From NCBI GenBank assembly GCA_008508345.1, contig QNGE01003321.1, positions 1 through 64,000 of the forward strand: 64,000 nt of DNA, given 5' to 3'. Positions 1 through 9,895 of the stretch are shown here, piece after piece. The position numbers and the translations under genes were made by a program. The notes under the pieces are model-generated. The model did not search any database, had not been told where the DNA came from, and saw only the letters and a list, made by a program, of their open reading frames with translations. Position 1 is the stretch's first letter. Each line of letters begins with the position of its first letter. Origin of the DNA: Paragonimus westermani. Taxonomy: Eukaryota > Platyhelminthes > Trematoda > Plagiorchiida > Troglotrematidae.

Positions 1-779
1 AATCTTCATGCTGGTGCGAGTGAAATCGAGGAATGAGTCGAAAGTTTTGAGTTATGGTGCAACATCCGTCTTGATGGGCAGAAAGAATACCAACCAGCTG
101 GTGGTCGTGAATTGTGTTCAATACTGAAATATCTGGCTTATTCGAACGCCTCAGCCTCGTTGCCGTTCGACGAACTGAAAAAACTGCTGTTAAAGCACGT
201 GATTCCTGTCAATTTCCAGGCCACAGAACGGGCGAAGGTCAATTCACTAGTGCGTCCAACTAGCACGAGCTTTCGTGAGTTCATTTTACAACTTCGAAAA
301 CAAACTGTTAGTTGCAACTTTGGTGACAAGCTGTAGAAGCATTGCGTGATCGATTGATTGCTGGCGTCAATGACACTGATCTTCAACGATGATTGTTGAT
401 CAAACAAGATATGACCTTCCAAGAAGCCCGAGATATCTGTGAATAGAAGGATGACGTCAATGTGACTATTGCTGATTCAAACGTTGTACTATTTCAGAAG
501 ACCAAAGTGCATACTGCAACCCAAAGTCAACCAGTGAACAGGCCTTCTCATACAACCACCATCAATTCCGGTCCAAAGAAATTTAACAAGGGTTTCTCGC
601 GCGGTGAGTTACACTTACGATCATCTTGCCGATTTTGTAATGCTATATGCCATTTATGCGGTAAATCTGGTCATATTAAGAAGGTGTGTAGAAGTCAGAA
701 ATGTCACCAGAGTGAAGTCAGAGAGACAAGTACCATAGAACCTTCCACTACTGTTTTTCCATTACAAATGAAATCCTAA
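1..779 (+). pseudogene. Gag of mag-like Ty3/gypsy element 1 (broken)
   Basis: Capsid and nucleocapsid part of a retrotransposon Gag, entered from the left window edge. The open stretch 112-336 aligns by eye with the Gag at 15674-15000 on the other strand (shared LP.D.LKK.LLK and V.P.VN..A..RAK). After a stop at 334-336 the frame continues with the Gag motif around D-R-L-I-A-G-V-N. The last part (462-779) carries a CCHC zinc knuckle at 648-689 (CHLCGKSGHIKKVC, spacing C-x2-C-x4-H-x4-C), preceded by a CRF remnant of a second knuckle. Two knuckles of this form suggest the mag-like clade (inference). At least two stops interrupt it. The 5' LTR would lie left of the window. Confidence 0.8.
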
Positions 780-799
780 GCTGAGCAATTTATTCAAAG

Positions 800-1075
800 T
801 TGCCTCAAGTTCAAATCAGGATGTGCACATGAATTCAGTGTGGACACAGGAAGTAGTGAATAGATTGCTTCAAAACCGCTGCTATATCCCATGACCCCTG
901 ACGCTCAACTAAGGTGAAAATACTTGAAGTTACTGGTCGTCGGTTAGTTCTGCCTCGTGAAACTGATGTACTGGTTATTGGTAATGATAATCAGCTGATT
1001 TCTTTAGGTTTCTTGATGTCAGAAGGAAGTCCAGCCATTCTAGGATGAAAAGTCTTAAAACAGTTCAACTGTGAT
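800..1075 (+). pseudogene. Aspartic protease region of gypsy element 1
   Basis: Short stretch between Gag and reverse transcriptase. The reading frame near 826-860 gives FSVDTGSSE, the retropepsin active-site box D-T-G-S, followed directly by a stop. The next part reads as typical protease-RT linker sequence and ends near a L-G-type box around 1040. In this family the protease cuts the Gag-Pol polyprotein. The active-site triad is kept but the frame is broken, so it is dead. Confidence 0.65.
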
Positions 1076-1239
1076 CTTCCACTAATTGCCAATTACAAAG
1101 ATGGTCCGAGTGGACAAGCCCTGATTCGCAACCTGATTGTTCAGTTTCCACAACGTTCAGAAGGAATGAAAGTAGAGCCAGCAAAACTGAAGGTGCAAGG
1201 GTACGCGGTTTTTCTAAAGCACTGAATAATATCTTAAGG

Positions 1240-2480
1240 AATGACAGAACGTGTGCATAATGCTCTCAATAGATTAAAGAAAGATGGCATAATCTCGCAG
1301 GTTAAGTCATCCGCATAGGCCACCCTAATCGTTTTGGTTATGAAAGAAGATGGTAAATCATTTAGGATATGTAGTGACTATAGATTAACGCTGAATCCAA
1401 AACTGAAAAAGTGTGCAGCGACAACGGAGGAGCCGGAGGAGTTTATGAAAGCCATGCACGGTAGCAAAGTGTTTTCCAAAATTGACCTGACAGATGCATA
1501 CTTACAAATTCCGCTGAAGTATGATTCTAAGGCGATGACCACGATTAACACTCCTTGGGGATTATTTCAGCACAATATTTTACCGTTCGGATTACACGTA
1601 TCAGCTGGGATATTCCAGGCTGCGATTGATGAAGTAATTACCGATTTACTACGAGTACGAGCTTATCCAGATGATGTAGTCATATACGCCGACAATGCAG
1701 AGGAGCATGATAAGAGGTTGCTTTCACTTCTGGAAAGATCCAGGGATAAGAACATAGCTATAAAGCCTTTTAAGTGCGTGTTTCAAGTGCGAGAGCTGAG
1801 TTTTATCGGTTCTACCATATGTGATAAAGGATACAGGCCGGACCCTGACCGCTACAAAGCTTTGGTCACCGTCACATCACCAATGGACCAGGGTGAGCTG
1901 CGACCATAAATGGGATATGTACAGTACCATTCTCGTTTTATCCCAGACTTTCCGACGAGAGCACAACCATTATTTGCAGTTAAGTCAGCAAAAATATGGT
2001 CTTGGACTCAAAAAGACGAAATTCCTCTGCGAGAATTAATACAATTGTGATTAGATTGTCGATGTTAGCCCCATTTTCTATGTCTAAAGTTACCACGCTG
2101 ATTACAGATGCATCCAATTTTGGTATTGGTGCCTTGTTGGAACAGGAGGGATATCCGATCATTTGCATATCACGTTTGTTGAATAAGGCAGAGCAAGGAT
2201 ATTCACAACCACAAAGGGAGGCGTTAACAGTCTGCTGGGCTGTCAGAAGACTCCATGGATATTTTTTGGTGTTAGATTCAAAATTGCTACTCATCACCAA
2301 GCTCTACAGTATTTATTTGACTCACACAAATCGATTGCTAGATCATCGGCGGCAATGATACAAAAATTGAGTCTAGTTCTAGCAGCATACATGCATGAAA
2401 GCGTTTACTGTCCTAGTGACGGATTTCTCAAGCAGGATTTTTATCACGGTATTCCAGTTTTTCAGCTGCTGAAGCTTGTT
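1240..2480 (+). pseudogene. Reverse transcriptase and RNase H of gypsy element 1
   Basis: RT palm and fingers are readable at 1334-1909: R-I-C-S-D-Y-R, then F-S-K-I-D-L-T-D-A-Y-L-Q (first catalytic aspartate), then L-P-F-G-L, and the catalytic box at 1664-1675 reads YPDD. The usual Ty3/gypsy box is Y-(L/I/V/M)-DD, so proline there is odd. A frameshift and stops follow. RNase H is open at 1996-2358 with T-D-A-S-N-F-G-I-G-A-L-L and the S-x-P-Q-x-E-A box. Order Gag-Pro-RT-RH-IN is that of Ty3/gypsy. RT and RH copy the element's RNA into DNA; here both are broken. Confidence 0.88.
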
Positions 2481-2639
2481 TGCTAGCCTCACCAGCTATT
2501 CCAATAAGCCGAGGTGACTTGATCAAGACAACTAAAAACTATCATGGCATGGTAGTTGCCACGATGACTAAGGGTTGGTCGTCAACTATTAGGAAGAAGC
2601 ACACAGCACTATTCCGGAACCGAGAGGAGTTGTAAGTAC

Positions 2640-3660
2640 AACCTGATGGTGTGCTGTGTCGGACAGGTCAGCTGGTCATTCCACCACCGCTACGAAAGGC
2701 GGTATTAGAAGACTTGAACAAAGGTCACCTGGGCGTGGAGGAAATGAAATCCTTGGTTCGACAGATGTGTTGGTAGCCGGAGATAAGTCCGGATATCAGA
2801 AGCACTGCAATAAGCTCACTCCTGCTTCCAAAGAATAAAGATGACGTCGAAGAATTGGACAACCAGGCGGGACACTTACCTGCCACAGCAACGGGTACAT
2901 GTAGACTATTGTGGACCATTTCTCGGTAAATATTATATTCCGATGTTGCTTGATTCATACTCACGGTAGCCAGAAGTATTCATAACAACCTCACCTTCCA
3001 CATCATTTACACCTAAGCACTTCGTAAATGTTTCAGTCGTGAAGGCATTCTCAGTGGCCCAGATGAGTCTCTGAATGGCCTAAGTAAATACAGGCGTACG
3101 AACGAATGCAACAAAATAGTTACAGGAGTTCTAGCAAGTTACAGTAATCGAAAAGTTTGATTCACATAAGAGGTTCAAGATGACCACCACAATATTCCAA
3201 ATTACCAATATCCGGGATGCATGGATATTGCGGTGTTACCATGGTCGTCTGAAACGCGGTCCGAGCTGCGACGATGTTCGGAGTAGAGCGGAACTAAAAA
3301 AAATGTGGGGTGGAGATCCATGTAGTATCGTCAAGCGATTGCACCGCAGGTAGAAGAGCAGACTGCCGTGTGTGCACAAAAATTTTATTCTACAGCAAGG
3401 TCATTTTAATCAATTCGAACAACGTGCAAAGATGACGTAAAAAAGTTATTGTACAAAAATGAGGAATTGTAAGTGAACAAAATATAGAAAAACTCCACAC
3501 ATTCCGCAGGTATTGGTGATGGACAACGGGTCACAACTTTGTTCACTGAGGAGTTTGGTTATATTTTCAAGTTTATTTTCAAGTTGACCATCACTCGTAT
3601 TTGATCGCAGCCTTCGCTATCAAATAGACTTTCCAGCCACAATCTTTCGAAAAGAATCAC
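2640..3660 (+). pseudogene. Integrase of gypsy element 1, split by an insertion
   Basis: The H2C2-type N-terminal region is readable near 2680-2840 (GHLGVEEM). The first catalytic segment follows near 2898-2930 (VDYCGPF). The frame runs through a stop-containing LLDSYS segment to R-E-G-I at 3041-3050, and resumes after a 449-bp insertion at 3505 as P-Q-V-L-V-M-D-N-G-S-Q, the second catalytic aspartate. A one-base shift then gives L-F-T-E-E-F. The third catalytic residue is not recognisable beyond 3600. Integrase inserts the DNA copy into the genome; this copy is dead. Confidence 0.82.
3051..3499. mobile_element. 449-bp insertion with 5-bp target duplication
   Basis: The integrase reading frame is cut exactly here. 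The five bases CATTC occur at 3046-3050 and again at 3500-3504. Removing the insert and one CATTC copy restores the integrase codons without a gap. A 5-bp duplication fits LTR-type or some DNA-type insertions. The insert starts TCAGTGG and ends CTCCACA, so it lacks clear TG...CA ends, has no clear terminal inverted repeat, no poly-A tail and no long reading frame. Identity unknown. Confidence 0.72.
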
Positions 3661-3780
3661 TTAACTCGAGTTTCGCTCTCATTAGTGCTCGTCAGTAGTG
3701 CATATCCTTGTCACGGCCAGGATTTGAACTCCGGCCATTCCGATCATGAGACAACCGTGTTAACCACTGCGTCATTGACC
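3600..3780 (-). repeat. SINE with tRNA-Glu-like head
   Basis: Read on the minus strand, 3780-3708 looks like a tRNA: an A box (TGACGCAGTGG, two differences from consensus), an anticodon stem CGGTT/GATCG closing a seven-base loop GTCTCAT with T33 and anticodon CTC (Glu), and a B box GAGTTCAAATCC. The acceptor stem partly pairs (GTCA with TGAC); the T stem is imperfect. Sequence after it (3708 down to about 3600) would be the SINE body. It interrupts or abuts the dying integrase of element 1. It could instead be a tRNA pseudogene; a functional tRNA is unlikely given the T stem. Confidence 0.62.
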
Positions 3781-4363
3781 TCATATTAGGCACGACCGAA
3801 GGATCAAATCTGAACGCTCAACCACTCTCTCTTGTGAGCAATCATCAGGTCGTCCGATCGTTTCGAGAGTAGACATAGAGATCGTCTTGTTAACTCCAAT
3901 CGATAATCTAGCGATTAGGACTTCCGAGACCGGTCGAGATCACTGATCTCATTAAACCAACTACTCATCAGCAATCTAGAATATCGCCTTGCAGGTTTAA
4001 TGAGGAAGGAAGAAGGTTGTGGTGAGATTATACCCGATTCACCGCTTCTCCAAACCCCGACACCACAGAAGATATGACAGGAGGCCAATCCAAATGTCGC
4101 CTCAGAGATACCGCATCTGGATTGTACGGACGGTCTCAGCGTTGTGCCTTCTGCTATTCGCGAATTTGCCTGTTCCGTATTGCACCAATTACCGATCAGC
4201 CAATAGCAGACAGTGATTTCTCTAATACTTTCGCACACCCATAAATTCGGCTTCTCAACTCATGAATGACAACTGCCTACTGTTACCAGTGCGTGGGATG
4301 TTTTAATTCAAGTACGATTTCTAGGGTTATTCGAAGTCCCTAATTCCGAGTATCACATTACTT
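3781..4363. other. No recognisable gene
   Basis: Between the SINE head and repeat X. Expected to hold the 3' end of element 1 or the flank of the SINE. A 107-codon open frame on the minus strand (4238-3915) and a 65-codon frame on plus overlap each other and show no known domain. Confidence 0.4.
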
Positions 4364-4535
4364 GACAGTCGGCATACGGTTAGATGACGTGAGCCTATGA
4401 CAAGTGAACGAATCCCGACTCGGAACAGATGCGACTCCCAGCTTCTGTTAGAATACCACAGTCCAAATCGGATTGGAATGTTCGTATGATTTTGAGGCAA
4501 AGCAGCTCTAGGTCGTCAAATTGACTTGATTTTCT
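4364..4535 (+). repeat. Dispersed repeat X, copy 1
   Basis: About 170 bases that match the reverse complement of 13247-13412. Conserved blocks include GACAGTCGGCATACGGTT, GAGCCTATGACAAGTGAA, CCAGCTTCTGTTAGAA and CCACAGTCCAAATC, separated by point changes and small gaps. No coding content is seen. It lies just before the LTR-like piece at 4570, so it may be part of the 3' end of gypsy element 1. Confidence 0.75.
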
Positions 4536-4569
4536 TTAGCTGCTAAAAGCCGGTGTAATGAGGACGAAC

Positions 4570-4690
4570 GATTCCGATGGCTAACCTGCTGTGTTATTAC
4601 TACTACGTGGTAACTATCTCTGGGTTCGTGCTAAGTACATTTCGACAAGTGTTGCGGAGTTCGTCGTTATAATGTTTCACCGTCGAAACG
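4570..4690 (+). repeat. LTR-like fragment of the mag-like family
   Basis: The block GGCTAAC...CTGTGTTATTACTACT resembles, in reverse complement, the LTRs of the internally deleted element at 14221-15905 (minus). Position and orientation fit the 3' LTR of gypsy element 1. The match is clear over about 45 bases and fades after that; borders are approximate. Confidence 0.55.
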
Positions 4691-6160
4691 AGTTGAAAGC
4701 GGTCATTCGGGAGCGGGCAGTGAGTTTTCAAGTTTTTTCCGTAAAATATTAAAATACGTATTTCAGGGAAAATATACGCTTTACTAAATATAGTGGTTGT
4801 GGTGTGACGGGGAAAATCGTCTATACCTAATAATCACCCGTATTTGCACTTCTTCCGAGAAAATTTTCTGATATTTCTCAGATGAAAGCAGCATGCTGGC
4901 CTTCGTAGTGGATTTTGTATTGTGAAAATGCCTTCATCTTGATTTTTGTGGTGATATATGTACTCCATCCCACAGAAACGCTCAATTTTGAGCGGTTTGG
5001 GAGGTATACATGAAATTGTAATTCTCGACTGCATTGCGTTTACATCGTATTTCACAACAAATACCAGAGTGAATTCCAATGAAATCTATGCCACAACGTT
5101 TGGGGATTAGTTATCTATCCGAATCATATGTTTAGTCTGTTTCCTTTCCAGCGTTCCAGGTAGAAACCGGTCGATGAAATGTCACTCCTAAGAACGATTG
5201 CACGTGACCTTATTATGCGGTTGTTTCTATCAACAGTCCATAGGGGACGGTGTAAAGGTGGTTTAAACACAAGTAAAATTAGGAAAAGCTTGCATTTGAA
5301 CTGTTCAAAATACATTGTACCTGTCTTCCGGAAGTGAATTGCTCAGAAATACACCTTCAAGTATAAAACCTTCGTGAAATTATTACGAATGTAATGGAAT
5401 ATTGCCAAACATACTGATGGCTACCAGCGAGGTCTGCAACTGGCGAAGGCCAACATGATGCTTTCATCTGAAAAGTGCCAGAAATTTTTCTCAGCGGAAT
5501 TGCAAATACTGGTGACTGTTTGGAATGGCCGATTTTCCCGTTGCACAGCAACTACTACATTCGGTAAAACGTATATTTTCTCCGAAATGTGTACTTTAAT
5601 ATTCCACGGAAAACCTGAAAAATCACCGTCCGCGCTCGAATCACTCCTTTTAACTCGCTTCGACCTAGAAGCGCCGTACCGGCCGACTACGCAATTGTCT
5701 TTCCGATTGCTCTTGCGCATTCCCAATTCCCACAGTGACCATAAATTAAGTGGTGGTCTATTCACCCCTGATTTTCCTCCAACATATTAGAACACCTCAA
5801 GCTTTGCGGATAAACTACAGATTGAAATACTTACCATATCCTTCTCGTGCACCTAGCTGTCTTGTAGTCAACAATCATGTTCTGTAATCCATTTTTCCAA
5901 GGAGTACATAGATACATGCACATTGACCCACTGAGCCCAAATCACATCGTGCCGCAGACACGGTCACAACATAGAGTTGGACACACCAATCCTCCTCATT
6001 ATGGTCTGTCAGTGTCAGTAGAAAGTCCAGTGGCATGCTCTAGTAACAGATGCATCAATCGTTACCAGGTATAGTTGGTTAAAAGATGAGATCTGAAAAC
6101 GGCGATCACGCAGACTAATAACACTTTTTCTTAAGCGCAGCACGTCACTGTAAACGCGTC
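4691..6160. other. No recognised gene; flank or 5' region of the CsRn1-like element
   Basis: Short overlapping open frames occur on both strands (for example 111 codons plus at 5455-5790 facing 114 codons minus at 5765-5421); mirrored pairs like this are typical of chance. The stretch 5877-6074 may be leader or 5' Gag of the element that follows, but I cannot align it. No LTR pair was found. Confidence 0.4.
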
Positions 6161-6805
6161 ATGCCTGATTCGTTGTCGACTAGCCTATTAACAACTAACT
6201 ACAAACGCCCCTGTGCAGCGACCAGTTGCAGTTTGGCCCCTGGTGATCCTGAATGCAACCATGCTTCTCTGTTTTTCTGTTCTGTAAACATGGTCCTGTG
6301 TACCTATGCTGTAGAAGGCCTGATACGAAGGGAATGCCATGTTCTTCCTTCCTGTGACTATTTGAACGCAGCGAATACCTGCCGTTTACTTAACGACGAG
6401 ACGGCGCAGGCAACTGTGTCTATCGCGAGATCACAACCTTTAGCGGAGATGACCGATCAGGCAGTAGAATGTTTTCAACCGCTTCTTGACAGAGTCAACA
6501 CCCCCAATACAGGCGCCAGGCCTGGTGAGAAGTACGCTATCACATAATGAAGGCGATCTGTCTACGTTGGCACCAAACATAGAAGCATTATCGGCCGAAG
6601 CCGCAGTTTTGCGCCTCGATTTTAGTAGAATCCCTTCGGGTCGTCCAGCACATCGAAGACCTAGCAGATCCTTCAGGCGCACAACCTCCCAGCCGAACGA
6701 CGACTACTGTTGGTACCATCAACGTTTTGGCACTCGATCCACCAGGTGCATTAAACCGTACACTTACCTGCCGAACAAGCAGGAAAATTTCCACGTCGGC
6801 TCGTA
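6161..6805 (+). pseudogene. Gag of CsRn1-like Ty3/gypsy element 2
   Basis: The C-terminal half of Gag is readable. A-T-V-S-I-A-R-S-Q-P-L-A-E-M-T-D at 6409-6460 is the usual capsid end of this clade. In the frame of 6486-6805 the nucleocapsid finger reads CWYHQRFGTRSTRCIKPY near 6705-6760. This is the C-x2-H...C...C finger typical of the CsRn1 clade rather than the common CCHC knuckle; the last cysteine has become tyrosine. A frameshift separates capsid and finger. The N-terminal part is not recognisable. Confidence 0.78.
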
Positions 6806-7230
6806 ATGGTGACTAACGTCACCGGCGTTGCACCTTGTCTCCTCATCTTCGTGAAGGATGTAGATACTGTAAACACGTTTCTGATTGATATCGAAGCACA
6901 GGTTAGTTTATTTCCGTCTACAAAAGACGAGGTGCTACAACTTTGCAGCCCACAGCTCCGTGCTTCAAACGGTATTTATATAACAACTTATGGCCAACGG
7001 TCTTTAAGCCTTAATCTGGGTCTCTGGCGGACATTCTGCTGGGTGTTCACACTTGCCGCGGTACCTTTCGCCATAATAGGCATCAACTTTCTTCGATAGT
7101 TCGACCTTCTGGTCGATACGAGACGCCGTCTGTTATTCGATCCCAACACTAAGCTAAGCATACCTGGCACACACGCAACAGTTGAGGCCATAAAACCTAT
7201 ATATGCCCAACCCGCCACTCCTAGACAATT
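6806..7230 (+). pseudogene. Protease of CsRn1-like element 2
   Basis: Open from 6806 to 7099. The active-site box reads F-L-I-D-I-E-A-Q-V-S: the retropepsin D-T-G has become D-I-E, which removes the catalytic loop. Downstream the typical order is kept: L-R-A-S-N-G, then L-N-L-G-L-W-R-T-F, then A-I-I-G-I-N-F-L. One frame change at about 7095 leads on to FDLLVDTRRR and the linker to RT. The protein would mature Gag-Pol; it is inactive here. Confidence 0.8.
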
Positions 7231-8130
7231 TGTGGACCTCTTCACTCAGTTTTCACAGTTCGTTCGTACATCGAACGATATGGCACCAGTGACCTCAAGT
7301 GTCATACTATGGGACCCCACGTCTCTGCACGGCCTCGCCGGTTGGCCCTCGACAAACTCAAACTCTCCAGGGCATAGTTCGAGCACATGCTTGAACTCTG
7401 AACTATACACCCTTCCGACAGTCCACAGGCCTCACTGTGGTATATGGTCCCTAAGAAGTTGGGTGATTGACGCCCATGCGGTGATTACCGCTTGCCGTAC
7501 GGAGCAACCCTTCCTGACATGTATCCAATCCCGCACATGCAGGATTTAACTACTTGCCTACATGAAGGATCCATCTTCAGCGAGATAGATCCGACATGTG
7601 CTTATCACCAGATATCGGTAGCCAAAACCGCATTTATCACTTCTTTTGGCCCTTTTGATTATCCGCGAATGCCATTTGGTTTGAGCAACACAGCTCAAAC
7701 TTTTCATGGAGTGACATGTGGGTTCGACTTTGTCTAGCCATATCTGAATGATATTTCAGTAGCCAGTTCTTCATAGGAAGAACACCTTACGCATTTTTGC
7801 ACCTTATTGAAACGTTCCACCTAACATGGTGTCACAGTTAGCCCCACCAAATGCGAACTAGATAAGTTCTTAATAGAATTTCTGGGTCATAAGATCTCAG
7901 AAAAAGGGAGTCGCCCCAATCATGGATAGGGTCAGAGCTATCCGTAAATAACCCGAGCCAAATTCCTTTAAGCAACTTCGTAGTTTTAGTGGTCTGGTCA
8001 ACTACTATCGACGTTTCGTACCTCACTTTTGGCATGTAATGCAGCCAGTGACCAATATCCTCTGTGTGGGTGAATTCAAATATCAGTTCACAGAGGCTGC
8101 ACGCACTGCGTTCACTGAGCTCATGGATGC
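7231..8130 (+). pseudogene. Reverse transcriptase of CsRn1-like element 2
   Basis: RT is read across several frames: W-Y-M-V-P-K-K near 7440, R-P-C-G-D-Y-R near 7475, P-I-P-H-M-Q-D at 7528, F-S-E-I-D (first aspartate region) at 7575, R-M-P-F-G-L-S-N at 7665, and the catalytic box at about 7741 as Y-L-N-D, where the first aspartate of Y-x-D-D is asparagine. KCEL and EFLGHKISEKG follow near 7850-7905. Stops and shifts are frequent. The family is clear from the conserved order of blocks. Confidence 0.85.
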
Positions 8131-8530
8131 ATACGCTCACTTAGCCTTCCTTGATGTCCTCATCCGAACTCACAACTATCAGTCGTGACCGACGCTTCTG
8201 TCACAGCTGCTGGTGCTGAGTTACATCAGTCCTCTGTAAGGCAATAGCGACCGGTAGCTATCGTCCCCAAACGTTTAAGACCCTTAGAATCCTGCTGTAG
8301 CGCGTTCGGTAGAGAATCCCTATCCATCTATTTAAGCACTCGACAATTCAGTCATTCAAAGGAAGGCAGGGCCTTTAAAGTTTACACTGATCATTTCTGA
8401 ACACTTCATCCGACTGGCATTCCACAAAGGAAGTAAGACCCCTGGACTATACCTCTCAGTTCACCACTGATATACGACGTGTCTCAGGTACCGAAAACAC
8501 TATAGCAGACGCTCTTTCATGCGTTCATAA
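8131..8530 (+). pseudogene. RNase H remnant of CsRn1-like element 2
   Basis: V-V-T-D-A-S-V-T-A-A-G-A near 8183-8220 is the first RNase H box. V-Y-T-D-H near 8380 is the V-Y-T-D-H-K box with the lysine changed. D-A-L-S near 8510 marks the tether to integrase. Frames are interrupted by stops throughout. Confidence 0.7.
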
Positions 8531-9520
8531 ACTCAGCGCAGCTGCTGATAATGACAATGATTTAGCAGCCGTGGCTGCCGCGCAAGCCACTGATTCAGAG
8601 ATCGAGCACCTTCGCCAAAAGAGCTGTCCCACTACCCATCTGGTGTATCTGACATCTTTATAGGGAATAATTCTCTGCGACACTTCACAGGGCACACCTT
8701 GCCCTCTATTGCCTGCGTCCTTTCTCCGCGCAGTGTTTGAGACACTGTACACTTTTTCCCATCATGGTATATGCGCTTCAGTTAAACTTGTCACTGAACG
8801 TTTCGCATGGCCAAAAGTAGCCCACGATGTCCAAAATTGAAGTCGTTCTTGGATCCAATGCCAACGTTCCAAAGTCCACGGCACTTGGTCCCTTTCAATT
8901 GCCAGACGCACGTCTTCAGTACGTACACCTCGATCTGATGGGCCTCTTACTACCGTCAAATGGTTTTATTTGTCTGTTAATGTGTGTGGACAGCTTCACA
9001 AGATGGCATGCAGCTATACAGCTACCCAACTGCTCATCACAAACTCTTACCAGCACCTTCCTGGAACGTTGAGTGGCACAAATTGGTTGCCCAGTGGTGA
9101 TGACCACAGATCGTGGATCATATTTCGAAAAACATTTTTCGACCTTCTTAAATACGTTAGCAATCACATTCGCACTGGGGCTTACCATTCGTCAGCAAAT
9201 AGGATGGCTGAGCGTTTCCATCGCTAACTAAAAGCTGCTCTGAATGTGCATGCTAATCTTCCGTGGAAAAAGTCACTTCTGTTAGTTCTTTTCGGAATGC
9301 GTAACACAGTTAAGGAGGATTTAAACGTTATTGCAGACAAACTGGTTTTTGATTGTACACTTAGTTTACCAGATGAACCCGACTCACCTGCACATTCAGC
9401 ATTGTACGATCATGGCAGCTACACAGCTCGTTTGGCGCACCACATGCGAAAGCTGCACCCAGTGCAGCCTAGAAAGAAATCATCAACCGTGTACGTGCAT
9501 GCTAAAATTCCCCCTTGAAC
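8531..9520 (+). pseudogene. Integrase of CsRn1-like element 2
   Basis: The core is readable in pieces. V-H-L-D-L-M-G at 8920-8945 carries the first catalytic aspartate, followed by CVDSFTRW. MTTDRGSYF near 9098-9125 carries the second, after a frameshift. RMAERFHR at 9201-9224 carries the catalytic glutamate. So all three acidic residues survive but in different frames. C-terminal to this, the region 9246-9518 keeps the usual spacing of a gypsy integrase end. Confidence 0.82.
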
Positions 9521-9895
9521 TCATGTCTTTCTATGTGCGGATGACATCCGGTGACCACTGCAACCCCTGTAAACTGGCTCCTATCGTGTCCTCGCAAGAG
9601 ACACGAAAACCTTCACCGTTAAAAAAAACAACAAAAGCGAAGTAGTTTCTGTCAGCAGGCTAAAAGCAGTATCCACGAAAGAATCATCAGCTACACCTGC
9701 GTCGACAAGTAACGTTTTTCGCTTGAAACCCCGGTGGCAGCAAAAAGCAATCCGTCCTCCGGACCCCTTGTGGCTGTTGAAACCCCTGCAACCCGAACCC
9801 TTGCTCCATCTACCACTAGACATAATCGTCTTGGTAGGGAGCTGCACAATCCTGTATGTTTTGCGGAATATGTTAACAATTCTTATTTTTGGAAA
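9521..9895 (+). pseudogene. C-terminal tail of Pol, CsRn1-like element 2
   Basis: Basic, proline-rich tail. V-S-R-L-K-A-V near 9652 and, in another frame, TRHNRLGRELHNPVCFAEY near 9820-9870 match the conserved end of Pol in this clade as I know it. A stop follows near 9895. No 3' LTR could be assigned: I saw no direct repeat linking sequence after 9900 with sequence before 6160. Confidence 0.65.

Noticed and set aside
3708..3780. Functional tRNA-Glu gene
   Set aside because: The T stem is mispaired, the A box is off consensus and sequence continues like a SINE body.
5421..5790. Facing frames of 114 and 111 codons
   Set aside because: Mirror-image open frames on both strands are expected from base composition; no motif in either.
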